From contig CALFSX010000009.1 of assembly GCA_937916515.1 (NCBI GenBank), forward strand, positions 1 through 64,000: a DNA stretch of 64,000 nucleotides, written 5' to 3'. The notes beneath the pieces were generated by a model. The model did not search any database. It was given only the letters and a program-made list of their open reading frames with translations, and was not told the origin of the DNA. A program made the position numbers and the translations under genes. Positions 26,975 to 35,373 of the stretch are shown piece after piece. The DNA comes from an uncultured Planctomycetaceae bacterium (GTDB taxonomy: Bacteria > Planctomycetota > Planctomycetia > Planctomycetales > Planctomycetaceae). The first letter of the stretch is position 1; every line of letters starts with the position of its first letter.

Positions 26975-29416
26975 TTACAATCGGAAACGGAAGGTCTCAT
27001 AGATGTATCGCATGCCCCATTGAAACACGGTTCGGTCATCCACAAGAAAGCGAGCTGTCCCACGCATGCCGGGTTGAATCAATGCGGCATCGGCAACACT
27101 TTCCGGGTGTACGAAATGCATTTCCACCGTGGCGCGATAGGCGGTGCTGGCCAGAGTGTTCTGGCCTTTGTCGTCGGGGCGAGTTGTAAGCGGACCGCCG
27201 TATTTTGTTGTGAGCGATTCCGGAGCAACCTTTTCGCCTCGACGAGAAATCAACGTTACCGGGGCGATATAGCTGATATCCGGAAGATGGTCCAGTTTTA
27301 GTTCCACCTGCATTTTGTCCTGCAGGTCTTCGCGGTCGGATTGATCGATGTACATGACAGCATGAAGCTTTTCCGTGGGGGCAATCTTCATCAGTTCGGC
27401 ACCCGCTTCAACGAAGCAGCCAGAGTTCATATCGTCCAAAGGTGTGCCGTGCCAGCGGTCAAGTTTTGTGCGATTGATTTCGTCTCGCTGAGGTTCAGGC
27501 ACACGATCCGGTGCGACAATTTTCCCGGCGGATGGACTGAAGATCACTCGAGATCGAAGTAACTCAATGACGTCGTTCATGCGAGCTCGAAGATTATCCA
27601 TCTCCACGCGTTCTCTGTGGATTTCGGCAGACATGTCCAGCTTCAGGTTGGGGCCTTGATCAAGTTTATGTTTGTAAGCTTTTGCACCATAGGAAAACCA
27701 GGTCTGCAGCAGCTTTGGGATTTCCTGGCGGTATTCGATGGCCTTTTGGTCATCGATGATTGCCAAAATCCGGCCTTCGGCGACTGTCGTTCCGGGGCTT
27801 GGTAAGCCCGTGTATTCTGATGGTTTCGGAAGACGTTTCAACAGATCGAATTCTGGTTCACCAAATGACTGTTGTTCAAACGTTGCCCAGATGATCTGAT
27901 CCAGAACATTGGCCTGATCCTGTTCCAGCTGCTCGTAAATTTCACGATAGTCTTCCGGCGTCAGTACCTGCCCGGAAAACGGACCGCTGGTAACTCGCAC
28001 GACGTTCACGGGTTCCATGGTAAACGGAGCAAAGTGGTACCATGGAACAGGAATGCTCAGTACCAACCAGCATGCTGTGCCAGCAATCAACAGCGAGAAA
28101 AAGATCTTAATTTTGCTCATCGGCTCAATCCTCGGCGCTGCAATGATTTGATAGATGTTCTTAAACATCGAGAACAAGATACCGCCCATCGAAAACACAC
28201 ACAGCGTAATTCCGAGGCTTTGCAGGTCGTATGGTTTTAACACGGTATACAGAAACGTGCTAATCGAAATCAGAATAACCCAACGGTAAGACCAGGCAGC
28301 AATGGCGTAGGTAACGAACCAGGCTTTACCGGTTTCCGGCATGAACGGATCGGGACGACTTTCAATGCCCAGGCAGTACCACGAAAATGCTTCTCGAAGC
28401 ATCTTGTCAGACTTGGCTCGAAGATTGGGAATCTCAAGAAAGTCACTCATCATATAATAACCGTCAAACCGCATCAGCGGATTGGCGTTGAAGATGACGG
28501 TAGTAATTGTCGTTACAAAGAATGTGTTAAGTGCCAGGAAGTGCAACATGCCCGGTTTAGTGAACCACCAGACATAGATCGCGATCGCGGAGATGATGAC
28601 TTCAATGTACATCCCTGCCGCACCAATGATGATGCGGTGCCACTTGTTGCGCATCATCCACGAATCCGTCACGTCACAATACAAACACGGGCTGAACACC
28701 AGCAGCATCACACCCATTTCGTGACACTCGGCCCCGTAATGATGGCAGCTTAAACCGTGCCCGAATTCGTGAATGATTTTGGCCAGTCCCAAAGTCGCCC
28801 ACAGGTAAATCAGGTTTGGCCAGCCAAAGAACGACTGAAACTCGGGAAGTCGGCTTTGGAATTCGTCGAACTGAGCACCCAGCATTAACCACGCACTGAC
28901 GACAAACAGCATCATCGTCCAGACCAGCGGCTTCCAGAACATCCACGCCAGATAAGGGTGCATCCATTTCAGAGTCCGTTCCGGGTCCCAACCGGGCAGT
29001 CTCAGATACATCAGGCTCATCAGCGTTTGTTTGATCTTCTGATTGCGTTCCTTGCGCCGTTCGCGAATAACTGACGCTCCCTGGCCGGGGCGATTGCTGA
29101 CCACCAGCCCCTTCTTGTGCAGGTCGGTAATCAGTTGTTGGATATCGCTAAGCGAGACCTGCAGAGTGGGAAAGTACAGCTTGAGATCATCGCGAACCTT
29201 TTCCAGGCTGCGAGTGCCATCCAGCAGGTCCAGAATCTTGTACTGCTCTTTTTGCAGTCGGTGATACTTCAGGCCAACAGGATCTTTAATGACCTGATAG
29301 CCTACGCCGAGATAGTCGATATCGGCGACAACCAGGTCAGCACGGCGTTCCAGGGGAATTGGTCGCTGGTTGGATGCGACCATTTCGTGGGATTGCGATT
29401 GTGTTAGTTCCGCCAT
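26975..29416 (-). CDS. M50 site-2-type metalloprotease fused to HlyD-like adaptor
   Basis: This is an 813-residue membrane protein. Residues of about 40-110 resemble a PqqD-like winged-helix domain (KYHRLQKEQYKILDLLDG). The central part is a peptidase M50 (site-2 protease) membrane core: the zinc motif H216-EFGH-220 in LAKIIHEFGHGLSCHHYGAE, then SPCLYCDVTDSW, and the third ligand region NPLMRFDGYYMMSD. About eight hydrophobic helices lie between 160 and 450. From about 470 to the end is a periplasmic adaptor (HlyD/MFP-like) part with lipoyl-type strands (GEVAEGRILAIIDDQ-like, SAGKIVAPDRVPEP) and a coiled coil (AEIHRERVEMDNLRARMNDV). The family is common in planctomycetes, next to efflux or peptide-export genes. 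It sits 143 bp downstream of a secreted HlyD-like gene on the same strand, so the two probably form one export unit. The cargo is unknown. Confidence 0.88.
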   Translation of the reverse strand: MAELTQSQSHEMVASNQRPIPLERRADLVVADIDYLGVGYQVIKDPVGLKYHRLQKEQYKILDLLDGTRSLEKVRDDLKLYFPTLQVSLSDIQQLITDLHKKGLVVSNRPGQGASVIRERRKERNQKIKQTLMSLMYLRLPGWDPERTLKWMHPYLAWMFWKPLVWTMMLFVVSAWLMLGAQFDEFQSRLPEFQSFFGWPNLIYLWATLGLAKIIHEFGHGLSCHHYGAECHEMGVMLLVFSPCLYCDVTDSWMMRNKWHRIIIGAAGMYIEVIISAIAIYVWWFTKPGMLHFLALNTFFVTTITTVIFNANPLMRFDGYYMMSDFLEIPNLRAKSDKMLREAFSWYCLGIESRPDPFMPETGKAWFVTYAIAAWSYRWVILISISTFLYTVLKPYDLQSLGITLCVFSMGGILFSMFKNIYQIIAAPRIEPMSKIKIFFSLLIAGTACWLVLSIPVPWYHFAPFTMEPVNVVRVTSGPFSGQVLTPEDYREIYEQLEQDQANVLDQIIWATFEQQSFGEPEFDLLKRLPKPSEYTGLPSPGTTVAEGRILAIIDDQKAIEYRQEIPKLLQTWFSYGAKAYKHKLDQGPNLKLDMSAEIHRERVEMDNLRARMNDVIELLRSRVIFSPSAGKIVAPDRVPEPQRDEINRTKLDRWHGTPLDDMNSGCFVEAGAELMKIAPTEKLHAVMYIDQSDREDLQDKMQVELKLDHLPDISYIAPVTLISRRGEKVAPESLTTKYGGPLTTRPDDKGQNTLASTAYRATVEMHFVHPESVADAALIQPGMRGTARFLVDDRTVFQWGMRYIYETFRFRL

Positions 29417-29559
29417 GTGCTGAATTGAACCCGCTGATTGCTACCACAAGAGGCGTTGCCTCATTCAACTTCTGGTTGTCGCTGACACAAACATGCTTCG
29501 GTTTGTGCTGTTAAATACGTTCACCGACCAGAATTGTTCTGGATGATGGTTCGTCTGTT

Positions 29560-30549
29560 TTAGGGCGATAGAATCACTGCATCGACTGTTGAACCTTCGT
29601 TCAGCAGATACTTGGCAATTCCCTCAATCTTGTTTTGGACAACGCATTCAACCACCAGAGTATTCTCTTTATCTGATTCGCGACGAGCTCCCACAAATGT
29701 GACTCGCCCAACGCAGATTTCCTCTTCGGGCGAGGCTTGCGGCAGGGAAGTGGTGATCGCTTCATTGGCGGTGTCAGTTTTCGTTGACCGGAACGGTGAT
29801 CCATTCACTCCCCCATTTTTCGGAGCCTCGTCGGGCGATGAACTTGTCGGCCTGACAAGCACCTTGTCACCAATGTTGATGCGTCGCTTGAAATTCGGAT
29901 TCACCTTCAATTCGACAAGCATTTCTTCGAAATTAACGATCGTCATAATGGGGTCTCCCTGACGAACAGAAGCTCCGATGGCCTTCTTATGTAGATCGAC
30001 AACGATGCCATCGAATTCCGCATGACGAGTGTACTGTTTCAGCTCCACGCGTTTGGTGTCAGCCTTTAGCTCAGCCCCCCTCTTGTCGGCCTGGGACTTG
30101 CGGACTTCTGCGTTTGCCTTTATCAGTGCAAGGTCCTGCTCTCGAATTTCATTTTCGGTGAAGACCATACTGCCCGCTTCCTTGTTGCGGTCTTTCATGT
30201 CTTTCAATCGAATGCCTTCCTGATCAACCGTGATCTTTGCGAAATCGATAAGGATGTCCGAAGATGTCACTGCGTGATCAAGTTCAGCCAATTCGGCAAC
30301 GACCCGTTCTTTATCGATCTCAACGATCACCTGCCCCTTTTTGACAATCTCACCTCGTTCATTTGGAGTCAGCGTGATTAGGGTACCCGGCACATCAACG
30401 GAAATTTCAATCTGCTTCTTAACCTCAACGCGAGCACCAACAACCGGAATTGCATTGGGAGAGTCCCATTCCTTTTGAAGCTGCGCGAATGCTGAGTGAC
30501 CTGTCAGGAGTAGTGCGTGTGCAAGGACAATTGAAAATAGGTTTTTCAT
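29560..30549 (-). CDS. HlyD/MFP-family periplasmic adaptor protein
   Basis: This is a 329-residue exported protein with a signal peptide (MKNLFSIVLAHALLLTGHSA, cleavage near FAQ). It shows membrane-fusion-protein organisation: a first lipoyl half (KQIEISVDVPGTLITLTPNE, GEIVKKGQVIVEID), a helical hairpin (about 85-165, rich in Lys/Glu), the second lipoyl half (HAEFDGIVVDLHKKAIGASV, RQGDPIMTIV) and a beta-barrel region (KRRINIGDKVLVRP). Such adaptors bridge inner-membrane transporters to the outer membrane. The partner here is probably the M50-HlyD protein 143 bp downstream. No RND pump, ABC ATPase or outer-membrane channel is nearby, so the pump is elsewhere or the system is of an unusual type. 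Confidence 0.88.
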   Translation of the reverse strand: MKNLFSIVLAHALLLTGHSAFAQLQKEWDSPNAIPVVGARVEVKKQIEISVDVPGTLITLTPNERGEIVKKGQVIVEIDKERVVAELAELDHAVTSSDILIDFAKITVDQEGIRLKDMKDRNKEAGSMVFTENEIREQDLALIKANAEVRKSQADKRGAELKADTKRVELKQYTRHAEFDGIVVDLHKKAIGASVRQGDPIMTIVNFEEMLVELKVNPNFKRRINIGDKVLVRPTSSSPDEAPKNGGVNGSPFRSTKTDTANEAITTSLPQASPEEEICVGRVTFVGARRESDKENTLVVECVVQNKIEGIAKYLLNEGSTVDAVILSP

Positions 30550-31068
30550 GATATTGTTTGTTCCAGCTAATCAGATTGGGCGAAGAAAATTCGCCACCGG
30601 ATTGAATGACTCGTAAAATTGCAGCGACTGATCGTTTCAGCGACGCAAGATACAAGGATACTGGGCATTTGTGTGTTTTCGGAAACCGTACGCCAACGAA
30701 ACGCATCGCTGCTTCACGGAATCAACTCTACGAGCACACGTTGGCCAAAGCCAGCTTTCTGAAGACAATGACTGCGCGTACCCACCACTACGGGACGACC
30801 TTAGTTGTTGAATCTAACGCATTTACGGTCATTTCACAATGGGATTTTCGGCTTACCGCTGCAGGGGAAATGGGCGTTTTGGGCGGATCGTGAAAGCCGC
30901 ATGCGATCTGCAACGTCAGGAAAATCCATTGGTGGTCGCTCAGAAGGAAGGGGTAACGCTTTGATCCGTCAAAGGCGTGCGAAGGTGACGAACTGGCAGC
31001 TCTGCCCGTGTTTTCGAAAGACCATCGGCTGGAGCTGGCTCCATGGCTTTGCCAATGGCTGCTTTTGC
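30550..31068. other. Intergenic region between the HlyD adaptor and upp
   Basis: About 520 bp between two minus-strand genes. Short plus-strand open frames (30606-30893 and 30805-31212) have no protein-like features; the second runs into upp in antisense. No hairpin of note is seen. Confidence 0.5.
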
Positions 31069-31704
31069 CTAAGTGTTAAAAATTCTGTCGCCGGCGTCGC
31101 CCAGGCCGGGAACGATAAACTTCCGTTCGTTCAGGCATTCATCGATCGCGCACGTGTAGATGCTGACGTGTGGAAATTCTTTCGTCAGCCTTTCAATGCC
31201 TTCCGGTGCTGAAATGATCGACAGCATGCAGACTTTTGGGACTCCCCATTCCTGCAGGGTTTCAATTGCAACGGACGCAGAGCCGCCAGTCGCCAGCATT
31301 GGATCCAGGACCATGGCCACGCTAACGGGGTTGTTTCTTGGCAGCTTGTCGTAGTATCGGACAGGCTGAGCCGTTTCTTCGTCGCGATAAAGCCCCAGGT
31401 GCCAGACTTCAATGTCTGGAATCAGTTCTGTAATTGGTGACACCATTCCAAGTCCGGCTCGCAAAATTGGTACTGCTGCAATGCGTCCTGTTAGCTGCTG
31501 GCAGGTGACAGTTTTGATGGGAGTCGTCACGGTACACGCCTCGGTTGCCAGGTCACGCGTGGCTTCCGCCGCCAAAAGTGTGGAAAGCGTGCGGATGTGC
31601 TGCCGAAATTGAGACGGGCAGGTGTCAACAGACCGTAGGCGGCTAAGATGGTGACTGGCAAGAGCGTGCGAAAGTTCGTGCACCTGAACGTTATCGGCGG
31701 CCAT
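31069..31704 (-). CDS. upp: Uracil phosphoribosyltransferase
   Basis: This is a 211-residue salvage enzyme converting uracil and PRPP to UMP in the cytoplasm. Landmarks are the substrate loop region GRIAAVPILRAGLGMVSPI, the YYDKLP segment, the PRPP-binding loop VAMVLDPMLATGGSASVAIE, SIISAPEGIERL, and the C-terminal uracil-binding FIVPGLGDAGDRIFNT. The length and order match UPRT. The start is ATG (MAADNVQVHEL), divergent from the Rossmann-like membrane protein gene at 31898. Confidence 0.95.
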   Translation of the reverse strand: MAADNVQVHELSHALASHHLSRLRSVDTCPSQFRQHIRTLSTLLAAEATRDLATEACTVTTPIKTVTCQQLTGRIAAVPILRAGLGMVSPITELIPDIEVWHLGLYRDEETAQPVRYYDKLPRNNPVSVAMVLDPMLATGGSASVAIETLQEWGVPKVCMLSIISAPEGIERLTKEFPHVSIYTCAIDECLNERKFIVPGLGDAGDRIFNT

Positions 31705-31897
31705 ATTTAGATCTCAATTTGTCAGGTTGTCAACGTCGGGAAACCAACTTTCGGCGGACTGCAGCTGTTGTTCACCAGGCGGTCAGATGTTTGAATGTTC
31801 CGCACTGTGCCGCCATTACTTGCCGTCGTCAACCGAACCTGCGGCCGCGGAGCTGTTGTTGGCTGCATTTGGCAAACTTTATGGGTACCGATGATCT

Positions 31898-33067
31898 ATG
31901 CGTTTTGTTCTTATTGGTGAATGTGCCGAGGCTGCTTTTGTGGCTGATGCAATTCAGGCATCTGCCCAGCACAGCCTGATTTCCTGCTGCGTGGACGGCC
32001 CGCTGGCTCAGGAACTCAATGCGCGACAAATTGGTTTTTCGCTTGCCGCTTCTGCCGAAGAAGCAATGACGACGTCTGGTGCTGAAGCGGTCATTATTGC
32101 AGTTGGCGACGCAGATCGATCAACTCAGCTTGTTCGTCAGGCATCGCAGGCAGATTTGCATGTGGTTGTTCTTCCGCCGGATGACGTATCAATCGCATTT
32201 AGTTACGAAGTTCATCTGCTGCTGGACGAAAGTCGGCTGGGCATTCTTCCGCTGACTGGTCGATGGTATCTAAACCCCAATGCTGGCGGAATTTCAAAAG
32301 CACTTCCCGACGCTGCCGGGGTAAGAAGCCTCGCACTCGAATGTGTGCTTTGTACGGACGAAGTGCAGCAGCGGCGCAGTCAGTTACTTGGAATCGATGC
32401 GTTGTGCGCCTGCGGCTTCCAGTACAATCAGGTCACGGGAATGGACTTGCCATCAGCGGATGGCTCCCTGTTGTCCCGAACCATCACATTGGCGGCGACC
32501 GTTTCGGAATCAGAATCCGGAGCTCCACCGGCAACATTGTCGTTCAGGCAGGCGGCCAATACTAAAGCGGACGTTAAGCTTAGTGTGCATCAGAACAACG
32601 ATTCTGCGATAGGTATCCCAACCGCGTTGCCCGCTCCCTGGGCATCACAGTTGGTTCGATCTTCGACCACGATGCTGGATCGAATTGTGTCGCGTTTGCA
32701 GGATGCTGATGCGTGCCAGCGAGGCATGGTGGCTTTTTCGAATACGCTGGAACTGAAGGCTGGTCTGGACAAGTCGTTTCGTCGTCGCCGCACGGTCGAT
32801 GTGTACTTTGACGGAGTTTCAGAACGCGGGGCATTTAAGACACAAATGACGGCGATTGGCTGTGGAGTATTAACGTACGTGATTTTGGGACTGGTGGGTT
32901 TCCTGATTGTCGCCAAAGTGGCCAATCTGCCACCATGGGCTTTGAAAACGGCTCGCGTCGTGTGGATTGCTCCGGTCGTTCTGTACCTGTTAGCTCAATT
33001 GTTGCTGCCGCTATCGCGAGAACGCGGAACCGCTGTGGATGCCAAAGACGATGCTGACGTTGGATAG
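31898..33067 (+). CDS. Rossmann-like protein with two C-terminal membrane helices
   Basis: I do not recognise a precise family. Residues 1-120 resemble a nucleotide-binding Rossmann fold of the Gfo/Idh type (MRFVLIGECAEAAFVADAIQ, EAVIIAVGDADRSTQLVRQA, LHVVVLPPDDVSI), although the GxGxxG loop is GECAEA and thus weak. The middle part continues like an oxidoreductase C-terminal domain (VTGMDLPSADGSLLSRTITL). The last 70 residues hold two hydrophobic helices (CGVLTYVILGLVGFLIVAKV and VVWIAPVVLYLLAQLLLPL), an unusual addition for this fold. The protein may be a membrane-tethered pseudo-oxidoreductase. It is divergent from upp, 193 bp apart. Confidence 0.72.
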   Translation: MRFVLIGECAEAAFVADAIQASAQHSLISCCVDGPLAQELNARQIGFSLAASAEEAMTTSGAEAVIIAVGDADRSTQLVRQASQADLHVVVLPPDDVSIAFSYEVHLLLDESRLGILPLTGRWYLNPNAGGISKALPDAAGVRSLALECVLCTDEVQQRRSQLLGIDALCACGFQYNQVTGMDLPSADGSLLSRTITLAATVSESESGAPPATLSFRQAANTKADVKLSVHQNNDSAIGIPTALPAPWASQLVRSSTTMLDRIVSRLQDADACQRGMVAFSNTLELKAGLDKSFRRRRTVDVYFDGVSERGAFKTQMTAIGCGVLTYVILGLVGFLIVAKVANLPPWALKTARVVWIAPVVLYLLAQLLLPLSRERGTAVDAKDDADVG

Positions 33068-33198
33068 TGCAAGGAACGTCAACTGCTGTCGAGTTAAGCG
33101 TGGGCCGATGTTTTGAGGTGCCGCCATGGCCGACTAAACGCGTCTGCCGACGCGTAACCCAATATTGCATCTCCAGCATTGCTGCGTCCCCGGAAATC

Positions 33199-34239
33199 TC
33201 AGCCTGTTGTTGAAAACCGATGGCCGGGCTTCCAAAACAGTCCCACAATGCTGCGTGAAATTCGGAAGGCCATGCTGCGTTCGGCTTCTTTGCCGTACTT
33301 CCATCGAAACAGCCAGCATTGCACAACGTACAAAAACTGGTCGATGATATAAGCCACCAGCGGGATTGTCAGGATGATGATGACCGTGTATTCCGTGTAG
33401 CCCATTCGGCGTGCTGTATTCAGCAAAGATCCTAACCCGCCAGCTTCATCACTTTCCTTCATGATTTCAACCAGCATGATATAGCCGAACGCAAGCCCAA
33501 ACAGCACTCGCAGCGAATTGAACACCATCGGCATCGCCAGTGGCACCAGCACCTTGAAGACGATTTGTAACTGTGACGCTCCCAGAGTGAGCGCGGTTTC
33601 GATATAGCGTTGAGCCACTTCGCTGACGGCGTCAATTGTGTCTGCAATAATGAAGGCGACGCACGCGATAAAGATGAACATGTACTTTTGAGTTTCTCCC
33701 GTACCAAACAAGGCCAGCACAAGGGGAATCAAGGCGGCAATGGGAATGTTTCGCCCGAACAAAACCAGCGGCGAAAAGAAACTGCGAATCAGCGGAAAAC
33801 AACCGGCCGCAACGCCAATCGGAATACCGACCAGTACGGCCAGGGCAAACCCAACGACAACTCGTTTCAATGAAACAATCGTATTGTTCCAGAGGTGGCT
33901 TTCAGGTGCCTCAGAATCCAGCAATTCCTTTCGCATTTCCCACGTTTCACTTACCGATGGCAACTGGCTGTGGCTAAGCCAGCGTTCTTCGTGTTCGCCC
34001 GATGTTGCTGCCCACCAAAGCACTCCCACTAATGCAATGGAAAGTAGCCCGGCTAACGTTGCGACCCATCCTGGAATCTCTGCACGCAGTCGCAACCATG
34101 AAAGCCGGGGTTGTCTGGATACTTGAACATGCGCAGACTCTGACGCGGTTGACGCTGTGGCGTCCGACGCAGTATTGAGGCCCTTATCTTGCGCTGGTGG
34201 CACCTGATTCGTGTTATCTGAACTTGTTGGCTCATCCAC
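33199..34239 (-). CDS. ABC transporter permease (BPD_transp_1, SsuC/TauC-like)
   Basis: This is a 346-residue inner-membrane permease with about six helices in the binding-protein-dependent transport fold. The EAA loop that docks the ATPase is present as ETALTLGASQLQIVFKVLVP, and helices such as PLVLALFGTGETQKYMFIFI place it with the SsuC/TauC/nitrate-type importers. A Ser/Thr/Ala-rich cytoplasmic tail of about 50 residues precedes the first helix (VATLAGLLSIALVGVLWWAA). A periplasmic insertion of about 50 residues follows the first helix. No ATPase or solute-binding protein gene is in the window, so the complete importer must be assembled from unlinked genes. The start is uncertain within the hydrophilic tail. 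Confidence 0.87.
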   Translation of the reverse strand: MDEPTSSDNTNQVPPAQDKGLNTASDATASTASESAHVQVSRQPRLSWLRLRAEIPGWVATLAGLLSIALVGVLWWAATSGEHEERWLSHSQLPSVSETWEMRKELLDSEAPESHLWNNTIVSLKRVVVGFALAVLVGIPIGVAAGCFPLIRSFFSPLVLFGRNIPIAALIPLVLALFGTGETQKYMFIFIACVAFIIADTIDAVSEVAQRYIETALTLGASQLQIVFKVLVPLAMPMVFNSLRVLFGLAFGYIMLVEIMKESDEAGGLGSLLNTARRMGYTEYTVIIILTIPLVAYIIDQFLYVVQCWLFRWKYGKEAERSMAFRISRSIVGLFWKPGHRFSTTG

Positions 34240-34376
34240 GGGACGTTACTCCGAATTCGCAAAAGAGAGTTTGTTTGAACAACATATTCCAGGCTGCTGC
34301 TGCATAAGGCAGTCAAAGCTGGTGCCGCCAGATTTGCGGTTCCAGGTTTCTACGATAAGCTCAACAAAGTCTATGG

Positions 34377-34955
34377 TTAGTTCGCTTTTTTCAGAAAGCC
34401 CGCAACCAGCACGATTAAAGTTCCGTTGACTCGGCCTTCGACATGTTTAGGGTTCGATGTGAGCGAAATATTCTTGACCAGAGTTCCGCGTTTGGCCGTA
34501 AAACCGCCACCTTTGACGACCAAATCCTTGATCAGCGTGACGTTGTCTCCAGCGTTTAACGCAATTCCGTTGCTATCCAAAGTCGGCCCGGCCTCGCTGC
34601 CTTCGTCAGTCACGATCAGTGCTTCAGCCCAGCGTTGAGTGTCTTCATCCAGATACAGCGTCTCCAGCAGATCCAGTGGCCAGCCTTCAGACTTAAGTTG
34701 GTTCAGCATTCTCCAGGCCATTACCTGCACTGCCGGCACGGTGCTCCACATGCTGTCATTCAGGCATCGCCAGTGATTTGGGTCAACGCTTTCCGGATCG
34801 TTGATTTGAGTGCGACATACTTCGCAGGTAAGAATACACTGCTCTGCGGTGCCATCACTGTTTGGTGGAAGTTCGTAGACGGACAGCTCTGTTGTGTTGC
34901 TGCAAAGTTCACATTTTTGTCCGCTACGTTCCTGAAGACTTTGTTCCACAGTCAT
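34377..34955 (-). CDS. phnA: PhnA domain-containing protein
   Basis: This is a 192-residue cytoplasmic protein. The N-terminus is a zinc ribbon (CELCSN and CEVCR pairs) and the C-terminus is the compact PhnA beta-domain: DSNGIALNAGDNVTLIKDLV, VKGGGFTAKRGTLVKNI and the VEGRVNGTLIVLVAGFLKK end. PhnA is named after the Escherichia coli phosphonate locus, but the domain is widespread and its activity outside a few phosphonoacetate hydrolase reports is unclear. The start is ATG. It lies upstream of the permease on the same strand with a 137-bp gap and is probably a separate unit. Confidence 0.93.
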   Translation of the reverse strand: MTVEQSLQERSGQKCELCSNTTELSVYELPPNSDGTAEQCILTCEVCRTQINDPESVDPNHWRCLNDSMWSTVPAVQVMAWRMLNQLKSEGWPLDLLETLYLDEDTQRWAEALIVTDEGSEAGPTLDSNGIALNAGDNVTLIKDLVVKGGGFTAKRGTLVKNISLTSNPKHVEGRVNGTLIVLVAGFLKKAN

Positions 34956-34979
34956 TGAATCCGCTCAGCTTGTCTGAAA

Positions 34980-35015
34980 TAAAAAAGACCGACCACATCA
35001 GTTTGTGGTCGGTCT
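34980..35015 (-). terminator. Rho-independent terminator reading on the minus strand
   Basis: A perfect 12-bp stem (agaccgaccaca / tgtggtcggtct) with a 6-base loop. On the minus strand it is followed by TTTTTT. It would end transcripts coming from the DUF1549/DUF1501 operon to the right before they enter phnA. Confidence 0.88.
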
Positions 35016-35062
35016 GAATAGTATATCAGATTCTGAGATTTAGGCATCCTGACGCCGTTTAG

Positions 35063-35200
35063 CTGGACAGCGCCAGGTTCTATGACAGGTCTGTATTTCT
35101 GCGACCCACATCAGCCGCAGGGCGTTAGCCCCGGTTAGGACGGATCACGGAAAAAACGGGGCTAACGCCCTGCGGCTCATTGAGACATGTCGCTGTCCAG
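35063..35200. repeat. 138-bp nested inverted-repeat element
   Basis: The outer 10-bp inverted repeats ctggacagcg (35063-35072) and cgctgtccag (35191-35200) are perfect. Inside them, a long hairpin pairs agccgcagggcgttagcccc at 35113 with ggggctaacgccctgcggct ending at 35177. The element abuts copy B of the dispersed repeat and lies between genes. It could fold into a stable cruciform or RNA hairpin. Confidence 0.8.
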
Positions 35201-35202
35201 TA

Positions 35203-35337
35203 AGAGTCTTACTCAAAATGATGCGAGCACTTTGCGAGCCTATTGGCCGTAGCGACAACGGAGCGACTCGGCGTTTCGAGCGTTCCACGTCTTTCTGCGT
35301 GCCACGCCACTCGGTCAGGGGCGAAGCCCTTGTTAGC
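35203..35337 (+). repeat. Dispersed intergenic repeat, copy B
   Basis: This is the longest copy. It begins agagtcttactcaaaatgat, continues cgtagcgacaacggagcg, then cgagcgttccacgtc, and ends gggcgaagcccttgttag. The start is almost identical to that of copy E at 62841. An extra segment of about 15 bp separates the first two blocks compared with copy E. Confidence 0.85.
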
Positions 35338-35373
35338 CAGGACCTGCGATACGTTGTCCGCTGAAGAATTGTT

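Larger units (their letters stand above)
34956..35373. other. Intergenic region with terminator, inverted-repeat element and dispersed repeat
   Basis: About 418 bp without a gene. In order it holds a rho-independent terminator (34980-35015), a nested inverted-repeat element (35063-35200) and copy B of the dispersed repeat (35203-35337). Almost all of the gap is therefore repeat or hairpin DNA. Confidence 0.75.

Noticed and set aside
30805-31212. Plus-strand 135-codon frame upstream of and antisense to upp
   Set aside because: Ends inside upp on the opposite strand and has no protein-like pattern.
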